The notes beneath the pieces were generated by a model, which was not told the origin of the DNA, ran no database searches, and saw only the letters and a list, made by a program, of their open reading frames with translations. The translations under genes and the position numbers were made by a program. From NCBI GenBank assembly GCA_002360325.1, contig DEQG01000120.1, forward strand, positions 8,268 to 15,896: a stretch of DNA of 7,629 bases, written 5' to 3'. Source of the DNA: Salinicoccus sp. UBA3372 (lineage in GTDB: Bacteria > Bacillota > Bacilli > Staphylococcales > Salinicoccaceae). Shown piece after piece: positions 1 through 6,291 of the stretch; the first letter of the stretch is position 1, and every line of letters starts with the position of its first letter.

Positions 1-1323
1 CTTATGAACATCTGGCTGGATCTTGCCACGATTTTGATTGCTCTCACAATCATGTTCAGTCTGCACGGACAACTGACGATTGTGGCCATGCTCATATTCC
101 CGTTTTACATTTTCGGGGTATGGTATTTCTTCGGCCGTCTGCGCAAGGTGACGCGTAACCGTTCGCAGGCGCTGGCAGAAGTACAAGGATATCTGCATGA
201 GAGAATCCAAGGCATCAATGTCATTAAAAGTTTTGCAGTGGAGAAGGCGGAAGCGGGCCGTTTTAATAAGAGAAACGGTAATTTCCTCAATAAAGCGACC
301 ACTCATGCGAAATGGACGGCACGAAGCTTCATGGTCGTCAATACGATTACAGATATAGGACCGCTCCTTGTCATCGGTTTCGGTGCCTATCAGGTAATCC
401 AGGGCAACCTGACAGTCGGTACACTTGCGGCATTCATCGCTTATCTGGATTTATTATACGGACCGTTACGCCGACTGGTTTCATCATCAACGGCACTGAC
501 TCAAAGTATTGCGTCAATGGACCGTGTGTTCCAGCTGTTTGATGAAAAGTATGACGTTACAGATAAGGCAGATGCAAAAGAACTTGAAACAACGAACGGC
601 AACCTGGAGTTTGAAAATGTCGGATTCAAATATAATGAGGAGGGGCGCCAGGTTATCAATAATATGAATCTGGAGATCAACAGCGGCGAGACCGTCGCTT
701 TTGTCGGAATGAGCGGCGGCGGAAAATCCACGCTGGTCAATCTGATTCCGAGGTTCTATGACGTGACTGAAGGTAAAATCACTCTGGACGGGACAAACGT
801 TAAAGATGTGACGACTTCCTCACTCAGAAACAAGATAGGTATTGTCATGCAGGAGAATATTCTGTTCTCTGAAACGGTCAGGGAAAATATTCTGCTTGCA
901 CGTCCGGATGCCACTGATGAAGAAGTGGTGCAAGCTGCTAAAAATGCGAATGCCCACGAATTCATCATGATGCTGGAAGATGGCTATGATACCGAAGTCG
1001 GCGAGCGGGGCGTGAAATTGTCCGGCGGTCAGAAGCAGCGTATCGCAATCGCACGTGTATTCCTGAAGAACCCGCCGATTTTAATATTGGACGAAGCGAC
1101 AAGTGCATTGGACCTGGAAAGTGAAAGTATTATACAGGATACTCTGCTCGATCTGTCTGCGGAGCGTACTACAGTTATAGTGGCCCACAGATTATCCACG
1201 GTGACACATGCAGATAAAATTCACGTCATAAGTGATGGTGAAGTGGTCGAATCGGGTACTCATGAAGAACTGATGCTCAAAAAAGGACAGTATTTCGATC
1301 TTTACAGCATTCAAAATTTATAA
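1..1323 (+). CDS. Sav1866/YgaD-like multidrug ABC half-exporter, 5' end cut off by the window
   Basis: This is a homodimeric-type ABC exporter with a fused membrane domain and ATPase, expected to use ATP to expel lipophilic drugs or lipids across the cytoplasmic membrane. The reading frame is open from base 1 (codon CTT). The ATG at base 4 is internal: it aligns to about residue 140 of the 578-residue S. aureus Sav1866, so roughly 139 N-terminal residues lie upstream. Counting from that Met, TM3-TM6 fall near 1-22, 24-44, 112-135 and 138-155. The ATPase domain shows Walker [10 protein letters not shown] (235-243), Q-loop Gln283, signature LSGGQ (339-343), Walker B ILILDE ending in Asp363-Glu364, and switch His395. 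With the 139-residue offset, Gln283 and Glu364 land on Sav1866 Gln422 and Glu503. All ATPase motifs are intact, so it looks functional. The family assignment is very secure; the substrate is unknown. The mpg gene follows after 11 bp. Confidence 0.96.
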   Translation, partial: LMNIWLDLATILIALTIMFSLHGQLTIVAMLIFPFYIFGVWYFFGRLRKVTRNRSQALAEVQGYLHERIQGINVIKSFAVEKAEAGRFNKRNGNFLNKATTHAKWTARSFMVVNTITDIGPLLVIGFGAYQVIQGNLTVGTLAAFIAYLDLLYGPLRRLVSSSTALTQSIASMDRVFQLFDEKYDVTDKADAKELETTNGNLEFENVGFKYNEEGRQVINNMNLEINSGETVAFVGMSGGGKSTLVNLIPRFYDVTEGKITLDGTNVKDVTTSSLRNKIGIVMQENILFSETVRENILLARPDATDEEVVQAAKNANAHEFIMMLEDGYDTEVGERGVKLSGGQKQRIAIARVFLKNPPILILDEATSALDLESESIIQDTLLDLSAERTTVIVAHRLSTVTHADKIHVISDGEVVESGTHEELMLKKGQYFDLYSIQNL

Positions 1324-1334
1324 GGTGATTTTTT

Positions 1335-1958
1335 ATGAATGAGAATTTTCAAACCGATGTAGACATAGAATTTATGAAGCAGGATACTTTAGAAGCGGCG
1401 AAAAAGCTTTTGGGTCTTGAAATCATCACAAAAATCGAGGGTCAGCTGACCAGCGGTTTCATCACCGAAGTGGAAGCTTATCTAGGCGTTGAAGATAAAG
1501 CAGCGCATACTTTTGGCGGTAAGAAAAATAAGAAGAATGAAATGATGTACAAACCTTACGGCCATATTTATGTCTACAGCATGCATGGACATAACTGCAT
1601 GAATTTTTTAACGACGGACGGTAAACCGGAAGGAGTCCTGATCCGCGGGCTTGAACCGAATATGGGAATTGATATCATGAAAGAGCGACGCGGACGTGAT
1701 ATCAATCTGACGGACGGTCCCGGCAAACTGACAAAATCTCTCGGCATTACAAGAAATGAACATAACGGCATGGAATTGAACAATGAGACATTGATTGTCA
1801 GGCACGGAAGGACACCCCACAATATTTTAGCGACCCCGAGAATCGGTATCGACAATAAAGAAGAAGCTGTCGACTATCCGTATCGTTTTATAGTGGAAGG
1901 CAACCCGCATGTCAGCAGATTTAAAGGCAAGGCTGCTTACGGCAATGGCTGGGAATAG
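1335..1958 (+). CDS. mpg: 3-methyladenine DNA glycosylase, AAG/MPG family
   Basis: This 207-residue enzyme excises alkylated or deaminated purines (3-methyladenine, hypoxanthine and similar) and so starts base-excision repair. The length is normal for bacterial AAG-fold glycosylases. The family core is plain: TEVEAYLGVEDKAAH at residues 44-58, then YVY at 79-81 and GVLIRGLEP at 100-108. By alignment to human AAG, Glu47 is the catalytic Glu125, Tyr49 is Tyr127, His58 is His136 and Tyr81 is Tyr159. The position of the DNA-intercalating Tyr162 holds His84 (SMHGH); S. aureus homologues, as I recall, have a similar MHTH stretch, so this looks lineage-typical. The Shine-Dalgarno AAGGTGAT (1322-1329) overlaps the stop of the ABC gene, so the two are probably co-transcribed. 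A terminator follows directly. The family call is secure; the exact lesion preference is not visible. Confidence 0.95.
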   Translation: MNENFQTDVDIEFMKQDTLEAAKKLLGLEIITKIEGQLTSGFITEVEAYLGVEDKAAHTFGGKKNKKNEMMYKPYGHIYVYSMHGHNCMNFLTTDGKPEGVLIRGLEPNMGIDIMKERRGRDINLTDGPGKLTKSLGITRNEHNGMELNNETLIVRHGRTPHNILATPRIGIDNKEEAVDYPYRFIVEGNPHVSRFKGKAAYGNGWE

Positions 1959-1962
1959 TATA

Positions 1963-2007
1963 AAGAGCGCAGAAACCATCAAGAAATGGTTCCGTGCTCT
2001 TTTTTTT
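1963..2007 (+). terminator. Rho-independent terminator of the ABC-mpg unit
   Basis: The outer stem AAGAGCGC (1963-1970) pairs with GTGCTCTT (1994-2001) with one G-T wobble. The inner stem AACCAT (1974-1979) pairs with ATGGTT (1986-1991) around a six-base loop. A run of eight T follows (2000-2007). It starts 4 bases after the mpg stop and its T-run overlaps the stop codon of the convergent lysR gene. On the minus strand the stem is followed only by a broken T-run (TTTATACT), so activity for lysR transcripts is possible but weaker. Confidence 0.9.
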
Positions 2008-2887
2008 AATTCATCATTCTGTTTAACTGTCTAGCAGTCTCGCTTTTCAACTGATCAAACCATTTATGGACAAAGGGCTTTTTATTCTTTTTAAGCATGC
2101 CGGCATACAGGGGCTGTTTAATATTCAAATGGTTCAGCTTATGAACGATGAAATTTGGATAATTATGTTTCAGAATCCGTGTTTCTTCATAACTGAGTAT
2201 GGCAACATATCCGTGATGTATGAGCAGATGCTGGATGATTGAAGCATCATTATAATTTTGTATGGTTGCTCTTTTAAAATGTTTTTCGATATCGAGTATC
2301 GGTTCCAGAGTAGCTATTGATAAATCTTCCAGTTCATTCAAGGATGCTTTGACCGGCAGATTCACCTTGGAACTCTCCCTGAATATATAGTAGTAGTGCT
2401 GGTCGAACAGAAGGGTGCTTTCAATATTTTCATGCTCGAATTTTTTTGTCGAGATTACCAGATCCAGTGTATGGTCGAGCAGTTTATCTTCAAGTGTGGA
2501 TTCATCGGCAGATTCGATATTGAAATTTACCAAATCGTTCTGATCCAGAAATTGCTGGAAGGACTGGAGCAGTTTTGCCGTCATATCGGATTTTGTAATG
2601 TGAATGTTGAACATACGGGCATTGTGGTTTTTATTGTCGGAAATTTTATCTTTGGATTCATCGACAATTTCTAATATTTTAACAGCGTCTTCATAGAAAC
2701 TTCTGCCTTCATCTGTCAGATGTATATTCCGTCCTTCTCTTTTAAACAGCTTGATACCCAGATCATTTTCAAGCAGACTGATCTGCCGTGACAGGGCGGA
2801 CTGGGCGACGTTCAACACCAGTGAAGCTTCTGTCATATGCTGCAGCCGTGCAGTTTCCGTAAAATATATCAATTGTTTTATCTCCAC
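2006..2887 (-). CDS. LysR-family transcriptional regulator, GltC-like
   Basis: This 293-residue protein is a typical LysR-type regulator: an N-terminal winged helix-turn-helix (residues 1-60, recognition region about 18-37 with VAQSALSRQISLLE at 27-40) and a periplasmic-binding-protein-like effector domain from about 91 to the end. The start of the protein and the stretch REGRNIHLT (50-58) closely resemble B. subtilis GltC, but that subfamily holds many regulators with other targets, so no target is assigned. The start is GTG at 2887; the family signature MEIKQLIYF begins exactly there. An in-frame TAG lies six codons upstream, and the next in-frame Met (18) would destroy the helix-turn-helix. 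No strong Shine-Dalgarno is seen, and a three-codon ATG-TGG-AGA-TAA frame overlaps the start. It is monocistronic, with a terminator near each side and no adjacent obvious target gene. Confidence 0.93.
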   Translation of the reverse strand: MEIKQLIYFTETARLQHMTEASLVLNVAQSALSRQISLLENDLGIKLFKREGRNIHLTDEGRSFYEDAVKILEIVDESKDKISDNKNHNARMFNIHITKSDMTAKLLQSFQQFLDQNDLVNFNIESADESTLEDKLLDHTLDLVISTKKFEHENIESTLLFDQHYYYIFRESSKVNLPVKASLNELEDLSIATLEPILDIEKHFKRATIQNYNDASIIQHLLIHHGYVAILSYEETRILKHNYPNFIVHKLNHLNIKQPLYAGMLKKNKKPFVHKWFDQLKSETARQLNRMMN

Positions 2888-2900
2888 ATGAACACAACCA

Positions 2901-2936
2901 ATCTAATTTAGATATTAATATTATATCATTGATATA
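2901..2936. promoter_or_regulatory. Two palindromes 22 bp apart in the lysR promoter, candidate operators
   Basis: ATCTAATTTAGAT (2901-2913) is a perfect palindrome around a single central base. TATATCATTGATATA (2922-2936) is another, with 7-bp arms. Their centres, 2907 and 2929, are 22 bp apart, about two helical turns, so bound protein would lie on the same DNA face. The second lies between the -10 and -35; the first covers about +1 to +13. This fits autoregulation by LysR protein, which commonly binds dyads near its own promoter. The region is very AT-rich, which weakens the case for each palindrome alone. Confidence 0.45.
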
Positions 2937-2947
2937 TTGATTGTATA
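2920..2947 (-). promoter_or_regulatory. lysR promoter
   Basis: On the minus strand a perfect TATAAT (2925-2920) is preceded by TGA, making an extended -10. A TATACA -35 (2947-2942, 4 of 6) stands 16 bp upstream. Transcription would start near 2913, giving a leader of about 25 bases before the GTG. Both palindromes described separately overlap this promoter or its start site. Confidence 0.6.
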
Positions 2948-3035
2948 GGATGGTATTGGCTAAGATGGACTTATAGAAAGATTCAGAAAGAAGTCACAGT
3001 TGAAAAGCTGATTTGAATGATTAAAACAAAAGGAA

Positions 3036-3102
3036 TTTATAGTGCCGCAGCACCTGCCGGCGGAGATTTGGGGAATGTCTGCCGGAACAGGGGCACTGTA
3101 AA
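3036..3102. repeat. GC-rich inverted-repeat element, possible interspersed repeat or structured RNA
   Basis: TTTATAGTGCC (3036-3046) pairs with GGCACTGTAAA (3092-3102): 11 bp with one G-T wobble. Inside it CCTG (3053-3056) pairs with CAGG (3088-3091), and CCGGC (3057-3061) with GCCGG (3081-3085), around a 19-base apical loop. A side hairpin GTGC/GCAC can form at 3042-3053. The core 3041-3097 is about 65% GC, far above its flanks. This layout recalls the GC-rich intergenic repeats of staphylococci (STAR-like elements) in style only; the sequence is not one I recognise. Only one copy is in the window. Confidence 0.5.
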
Positions 3103-3231
3103 GGGAGAAGTGAAACTGTATTAATGATTTTGGGATCAGTGATTTAATCTGAATGGACGGCATCATTGCGTTATGACTTCGATCTGGATTGATTCTTTTA
3201 AAAAGCTCCATAGTACTTCCTAATAAAATAG

Positions 3232-3268
3232 ATGAAAAACCCTGAGCGCATCACTCAGGGTTTTTCAT
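3232..3268. terminator. Bidirectional Rho-independent terminator after gsaB-ygaE
   Basis: A perfect 15-bp stem, ATGAAAAACCCTGAG (3232-3246) with CTCAGGGTTTTTCAT (3254-3268), closes a seven-base loop. Read on the minus strand it lies 7 bases past the stop of the FUSC-like gene, and the CCCTGAG core is followed by TTTTT. Read on the plus strand the core is followed by TTTTT and then another CTTTTT run. It can therefore stop transcripts from both sides. Confidence 0.93.
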
Positions 3269-3275
3269 GTTCTTT

Positions 3276-4388
3276 TTAAATATCCATCGTTTCATCCTGG
3301 ATATTGATTTTGTTTTTCTTGGAATGGAATCTGAAGAAACTGTCAGCCAGACGATTGATGCGTTCCAGTGAGTTCGCATATTCATATAATGAAGAAAGTA
3401 TTTCCATAATGCTTGTATATTGAATGCGTTCTTCTTCTGTTTCAGCTTCATTATAATGTCTGATGAAATCATCCATCAAGGAAGTTTCATACAGATCTTC
3501 GTGTATGCCTTCATTAGTGACATTCGGTTTTATCTTCTCTGTGAACTTCATAAAAATCTGCTCGTGGAATCCCATTAAATATTCGAGTTCAAAACGGATC
3601 CTGTTTTGAAATTCTTCATCCAAATGATTGTAGTTATTTTCAAAACGGTTGAATTTACGGAGCAGTTCGAATGCCCGTCTTGTGGATGAAATCAAATGTT
3701 TGAATAATATTTTCCTTCTGGCATCCGCAAAACGTTCTCTTCTGAACAGTGAACGCTCTTCCCTGAACCATAAGTACATGGTTTCCAGTCTGACAACGCG
3801 TTCTCTGATTGACTCGATATCTTTTTTAACTATTTGATACTCACTCATGTTGCTCAGTTCCAAACGTATATATTTAAAGATGTCGGTCGTGATATTAAAA
3901 CAGTTATGATACATTTTCGTTTCATATTTCGGCGGGATAAACACCAGGTTTATCAAGAGTGATGACAATACCCCGATCATGACGAGTGAAAATCTTATTC
4001 CTGCTGCCTCAAGGAAGTCGATAGTCGTCGCTCCTGCCTCACTGATTTGAGGCGCATCCATGATGGCAATCATTGTGACGACGGCAAGGGTTGAAACACT
4101 CTGCAGGTTGAAAAACAGCAGTGTCGCAAGAACAAGGATAACAGTCAGACCAATAACGATGATATTATTACCGAATAATAAAACCATTATAATCGCGGCT
4201 ACTGCACCCAGTGCATTGCCCTGGAATTGTTCCCCTGCCCTTACAGCTGAGCGGTGGACGTTAGGCTGCAGGGCAAATACTGCTGCGATGGCTGCGATAA
4301 GGCTGGGCTCCAGCCCCAAGAGATGTGTGATGAATAATGTGAGTACAACGGTTAATCCGGTTTTAAATACTCGTGCGCCAAAACGCAT
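3276..4388 (-). CDS. Aromatic acid exporter / FUSC-like membrane protein, YgaE-like
   Basis: This 370-residue protein has an N-terminal membrane domain and a long soluble C-terminal domain, the layout of the aromatic acid exporter (DUF939/ArAE) family. Hydrophobic segments lie at about 8-25, 28-42, 58-73, 75-94, 98-110 and 131-152. The rest (about 155-370) is charged and probably helical, with several acidic and Arg/Lys-rich stretches. The family is inferred to export small aromatic or weak-acid compounds, but the substrate of this branch is not established. Position next to gsaB matches ygaE of B. subtilis. The ATG at 4388 follows AGGGG by 8 bases, and only 11 bp separate it from the gsaB stop, so the two form an operon ending in the 3232-3268 terminator. 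Family call is good; transport function is inference. Confidence 0.85.
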   Translation of the reverse strand: MRFGARVFKTGLTVVLTLFITHLLGLEPSLIAAIAAVFALQPNVHRSAVRAGEQFQGNALGAVAAIIMVLLFGNNIIVIGLTVILVLATLLFFNLQSVSTLAVVTMIAIMDAPQISEAGATTIDFLEAAGIRFSLVMIGVLSSLLINLVFIPPKYETKMYHNCFNITTDIFKYIRLELSNMSEYQIVKKDIESIRERVVRLETMYLWFREERSLFRRERFADARRKILFKHLISSTRRAFELLRKFNRFENNYNHLDEEFQNRIRFELEYLMGFHEQIFMKFTEKIKPNVTNEGIHEDLYETSLMDDFIRHYNEAETEEERIQYTSIMEILSSLYEYANSLERINRLADSFFRFHSKKNKINIQDETMDI

Positions 4389-4399
4389 GACACCATCCC

Positions 4400-5692
4400 C
4401 TAAAAGTCATATTTAAATACATCCTCTACAATTTGTAACGTGTCTTCAATGTCTTCATCCGTATGCGCGGTGGTGAGGAACCATGCTTCGTATTTGGACG
4501 GTGCAATATTGATGCCGCGATTGATCAGTCCTCTGAAAAACTTAGCGAACAATTCACCGTCGGTGTTTTCTGCTGCCTGATAATTCGTCACTTTTTCCAT
4601 TGTGAAGAAAATGGTCAGGGCGCCAAACAGACGGGAAGTGTTAGCTTGAATCTCATATTTATCTATCAGATCATCAAAACCGTCCTGCAGTTTTTGGCCG
4701 AGCCGGTCGAGCTCGGAATAAACGTCCGGCTTTTCCAATATCTCGAGGCATGCGATGCCTGCAGCCATTGATAACGGGTTGCCTGCCATAGTGCCTGCCT
4801 GATAGGCCGGTCCGAGCGGTGCAACACTTTCCATGATGTCCTGTCTGCCGCCGTATGCACCGATCGGCGTACCGCCGCCGATGATTTTACCCATGGCGGT
4901 AAGATCGGGGTAAATTTTCAGTAAATCCTGTGCGCCGCCATACATGAATCTGAATGCGGTGATCACCTCATCATAGATGACGAGTGAGCCATTATCATGA
5001 GCGACTTTGTTGATTTCTTCCAGGAAACCTTCAAATGGTTCGACGATGCCGAAGTTGCCGACAATCGGTTCGACCATTACAGCTGCAACTTCATCTCCGA
5101 AGTGTGCGATTGCTTCCTTAAGTGAATCAATGTCATTGAATGGGACGGTTATCATGTCCTGTGCAACACCTTCCGGGACGCCTGCCGAGTCCGGCGAGCC
5201 CAGTTGTGCAGGGCCGCTGCCTGCTGCGACAAGTACCAGATCCGAATGGCCGTGATAACAACCTTCAAATTTTATGATCTTATTCCGTCCGGTATACGCT
5301 CTTGCCACCCGTATTGTCGTCATTACCGCTTCTGTTCCGGAGTTGACGAAACGGATTTTTTCCAGGGAAGGCATAGCCTCCTGGATTTTATTTGCAAAAT
5401 CAATTTCCAGCTTCGTCGGTGTACCGTACAATATACCGCGTCCACTCTGTTCTACGATCGCTTCATGGATACGCGGGTGTGCGTGTCCTGTGATAATCGG
5501 ACCATACGCACTCAGGTAATCAATGTATCTGTTTCCGTCAACATCGTAAAAATATGCGCCTTCTGCACGATCCATCACTACCGGGGCACCGCCGCCGACA
5601 GCTTTATATGAGCGTGAAGGGGAGTTGACACCACCAAGTATGATATCGTCAGCGGACTTTTGCAGTGCTTCTGAATTCTTGTGTGTAAACAT
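4400..5692 (-). CDS. gsaB: Glutamate-1-semialdehyde 2,1-aminomutase, GsaB/HemL2 type
   Basis: This 430-residue PLP enzyme converts glutamate-1-semialdehyde to 5-aminolevulinate, the committed C5-pathway step to haem. It has full length and all expected motifs: GGVNSPSR (20-27), [11 protein letters not shown] (114-124) in the cofactor phosphate region, CYHGHSD (145-151), DEVITAFRF (241-249) with the PLP-contacting Asp241, the Schiff-base Lys269 in MGKIIGGG (267-274), and [13 protein letters not shown] (300-312). It matches the S. aureus gsaB product closely. Bacillales usually carry a second copy, hemL, in the main hem operon, and the location beside bcp and perR is that of the GsaB paralogue, hence the symbol. 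The ATG at 5692 is preceded by AGAGGATG about 8 bases upstream. The FUSC-like gene follows in the same operon. The division of labour between the two paralogues is not visible here. Confidence 0.96.
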   Translation of the reverse strand: MFTHKNSEALQKSADDIILGGVNSPSRSYKAVGGGAPVVMDRAEGAYFYDVDGNRYIDYLSAYGPIITGHAHPRIHEAIVEQSGRGILYGTPTKLEIDFANKIQEAMPSLEKIRFVNSGTEAVMTTIRVARAYTGRNKIIKFEGCYHGHSDLVLVAAGSGPAQLGSPDSAGVPEGVAQDMITVPFNDIDSLKEAIAHFGDEVAAVMVEPIVGNFGIVEPFEGFLEEINKVAHDNGSLVIYDEVITAFRFMYGGAQDLLKIYPDLTAMGKIIGGGTPIGAYGGRQDIMESVAPLGPAYQAGTMAGNPLSMAAGIACLEILEKPDVYSELDRLGQKLQDGFDDLIDKYEIQANTSRLFGALTIFFTMEKVTNYQAAENTDGELFAKFFRGLINRGINIAPSKYEAWFLTTAHTDEDIEDTLQIVEDVFKYDF

Positions 5693-5731
5693 TGTATTTC
5701 ATCCTCTAAATTATCAATTTGTTCATTAGAT

Positions 5732-5760
5732 ATAATAACACAAACGATGTATGCTTTTAA
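5732..5760 (-). promoter_or_regulatory. gsaB promoter
   Basis: On the minus strand a TTAAAA -35 (5760-5755, 4 of 6) and a TATTAT -10 (5737-5732, 5 of 6) are separated by 17 bp, and the -10 is extended by TGT just upstream. Transcription would begin near 5725, about 30 bases before the gsaB ATG. No riboswitch or long leader fits in this space. Confidence 0.6.
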
Positions 5761-5784
5761 GTAAATCGGAAGTTCTTGTCGGAT

Positions 5785-5820
5785 TATAATTAGTTTTGTA
5801 TCATTAATAGTAACTATAAT
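5785..5820 (+). promoter_or_regulatory. bcp promoter region with a candidate PerR-type operator
   Basis: Two perfect TATAAT boxes precede bcp, at 5785-5790 and 5815-5820; neither has a good -35. The second would start transcription inside the Shine-Dalgarno GGAGG (5825-5829), so the first is the likelier -10. TAATAGTAACTATAA (5805-5819) is a 15-base palindrome with one mismatched pair. It matches 11 of the 14 defined positions of the PerR box TTATAATNATTATAA. It overlaps the second TATAAT and lies about 8 bases into the transcript from the first. In S. aureus bcp is a reported PerR target, which supports the reading, but no binding is shown here. Confidence 0.45.
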
Positions 5821-5840
5821 ATATGGAGGCATAGATTGTT

Positions 5841-6287
5841 ATGAATAAGTTCCCGAATTTTAAGCTCGAAAACCAGAATGGTGAAACAGTTTCCAATGAA
5901 GATTTTAAAGATGTTACGGTCATTTATTTTTATCCGAAAGATAATACGCCGGGCTGTACAACGCAGGCCTGCGATATGAGAGATGCAATGGATGATTTGA
6001 AAGATCTGAATGTCACAGTGTATGGTGTGAGCGGAGATTCGAAAAAGAAACATCAGAATTTCATAGCAAAACATGATTTGAATTTCGAGCTGCTGGTGGA
6101 TGAAGACTTCGGACTGGCGAAGGAATTGGACGTATACAGACTGAAGAAGGCGTTCGGCAAAGAATCCATGGGCATCGTCCGCACGACATTTGTTGTCGAT
6201 GAAAACAGCAATATTCTCAAGCGTATGGACAATGTAAAGGCGAAGGCGCACGCAGAAGATTTAAAAGCATTTTTACAAGAGGTATAA
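5841..6287 (+). CDS. bcp: Bcp/PrxQ-type thiol peroxidase
   Basis: This 148-residue cytosolic peroxiredoxin reduces hydrogen peroxide and organic hydroperoxides with electrons usually from thioredoxin. The peroxidatic Cys39 sits in PKDNTPGCTTQAC (32-44), with Thr36 in the conserved position. Cys44, five residues on, is the resolving cysteine of the atypical 2-Cys Bcp subgroup, the same spacing as Cys45/Cys50 of the E. coli enzyme. Arg114 in GIVRTTFVVD (111-120) matches the catalytic arginine. Length is typical. GGAGG (5825-5829) precedes the ATG by 11 bases. The gene is divergent from gsaB and 4 bp upstream of the dehydrogenase, and it corresponds to ygaF in B. subtilis. Peroxide-responsive control by PerR is likely from context. 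Confidence 0.96.
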   Translation: MNKFPNFKLENQNGETVSNEDFKDVTVIYFYPKDNTPGCTTQACDMRDAMDDLKDLNVTVYGVSGDSKKKHQNFIAKHDLNFELLVDEDFGLAKELDVYRLKKAFGKESMGIVRTTFVVDENSNILKRMDNVKAKAHAEDLKAFLQEV

Positions 6288-6291
6288 AACG

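Larger units (their letters stand above)
2888..3275. other. 388-bp gap with no convincing gene
   Basis: From left to right the gap holds the lysR promoter and palindromes (2901-2947), an AT-rich stretch, a GC-rich hairpin element (3036-3102), another AT-rich stretch and a bidirectional terminator (3232-3268). An 83-codon minus-strand frame (3211-2960), preceded by AGGAAG, and a 35-codon plus-strand frame (3017-3124) exist. Neither has recognisable protein character, and both run through the inverted repeat. I see no tRNA, known riboswitch core or transposon end. The terminator also works in the plus direction although no plus-strand gene precedes it, so an untranslated plus-strand transcript is possible. 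Confidence 0.5.

Noticed and set aside
4..6. ATG at base 4 as the start of the ABC exporter
   Set aside because: It aligns to about residue 140 of Sav1866 within the membrane domain, and the frame is open to base 1; the true start is upstream of the window.
3041..3120. Cobalamin-riboswitch-like words (CCTGCCGGC, CACTGTAA)
   Set aside because: The words are out of order, the B12-box core is missing, and no downstream plus-strand gene exists for it to control.
3017..3124. 35-codon plus-strand frame in the gap
   Set aside because: No good Shine-Dalgarno, and most of its length is the inverted-repeat element.
2960..3211. 83-codon minus-strand frame with AGGAAG before its ATG
   Set aside because: The sequence has no recognisable domain, is rich in Cys, Asn, Phe and Ser late on, and runs straight through the inverted repeat, which accounts for its middle part. 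It also starts just after a terminator and I see no convincing promoter for it.
3649..4416. Plus-strand frames opposite the FUSC-like gene
   Set aside because: Shadows of a real minus-strand gene; no ribosome-binding sites and low-complexity Thr/Ala/Arg composition.
5693..5840. Riboswitch or attenuator upstream of gsaB
   Set aside because: The leader from the predicted start is only about 30 bases and shows no stem plus T-run.
5814..6251. 145-codon minus-strand frame opposite bcp
   Set aside because: Antisense shadow of an intact peroxiredoxin gene; rich in Ile, Phe, His and Cys without any motif.
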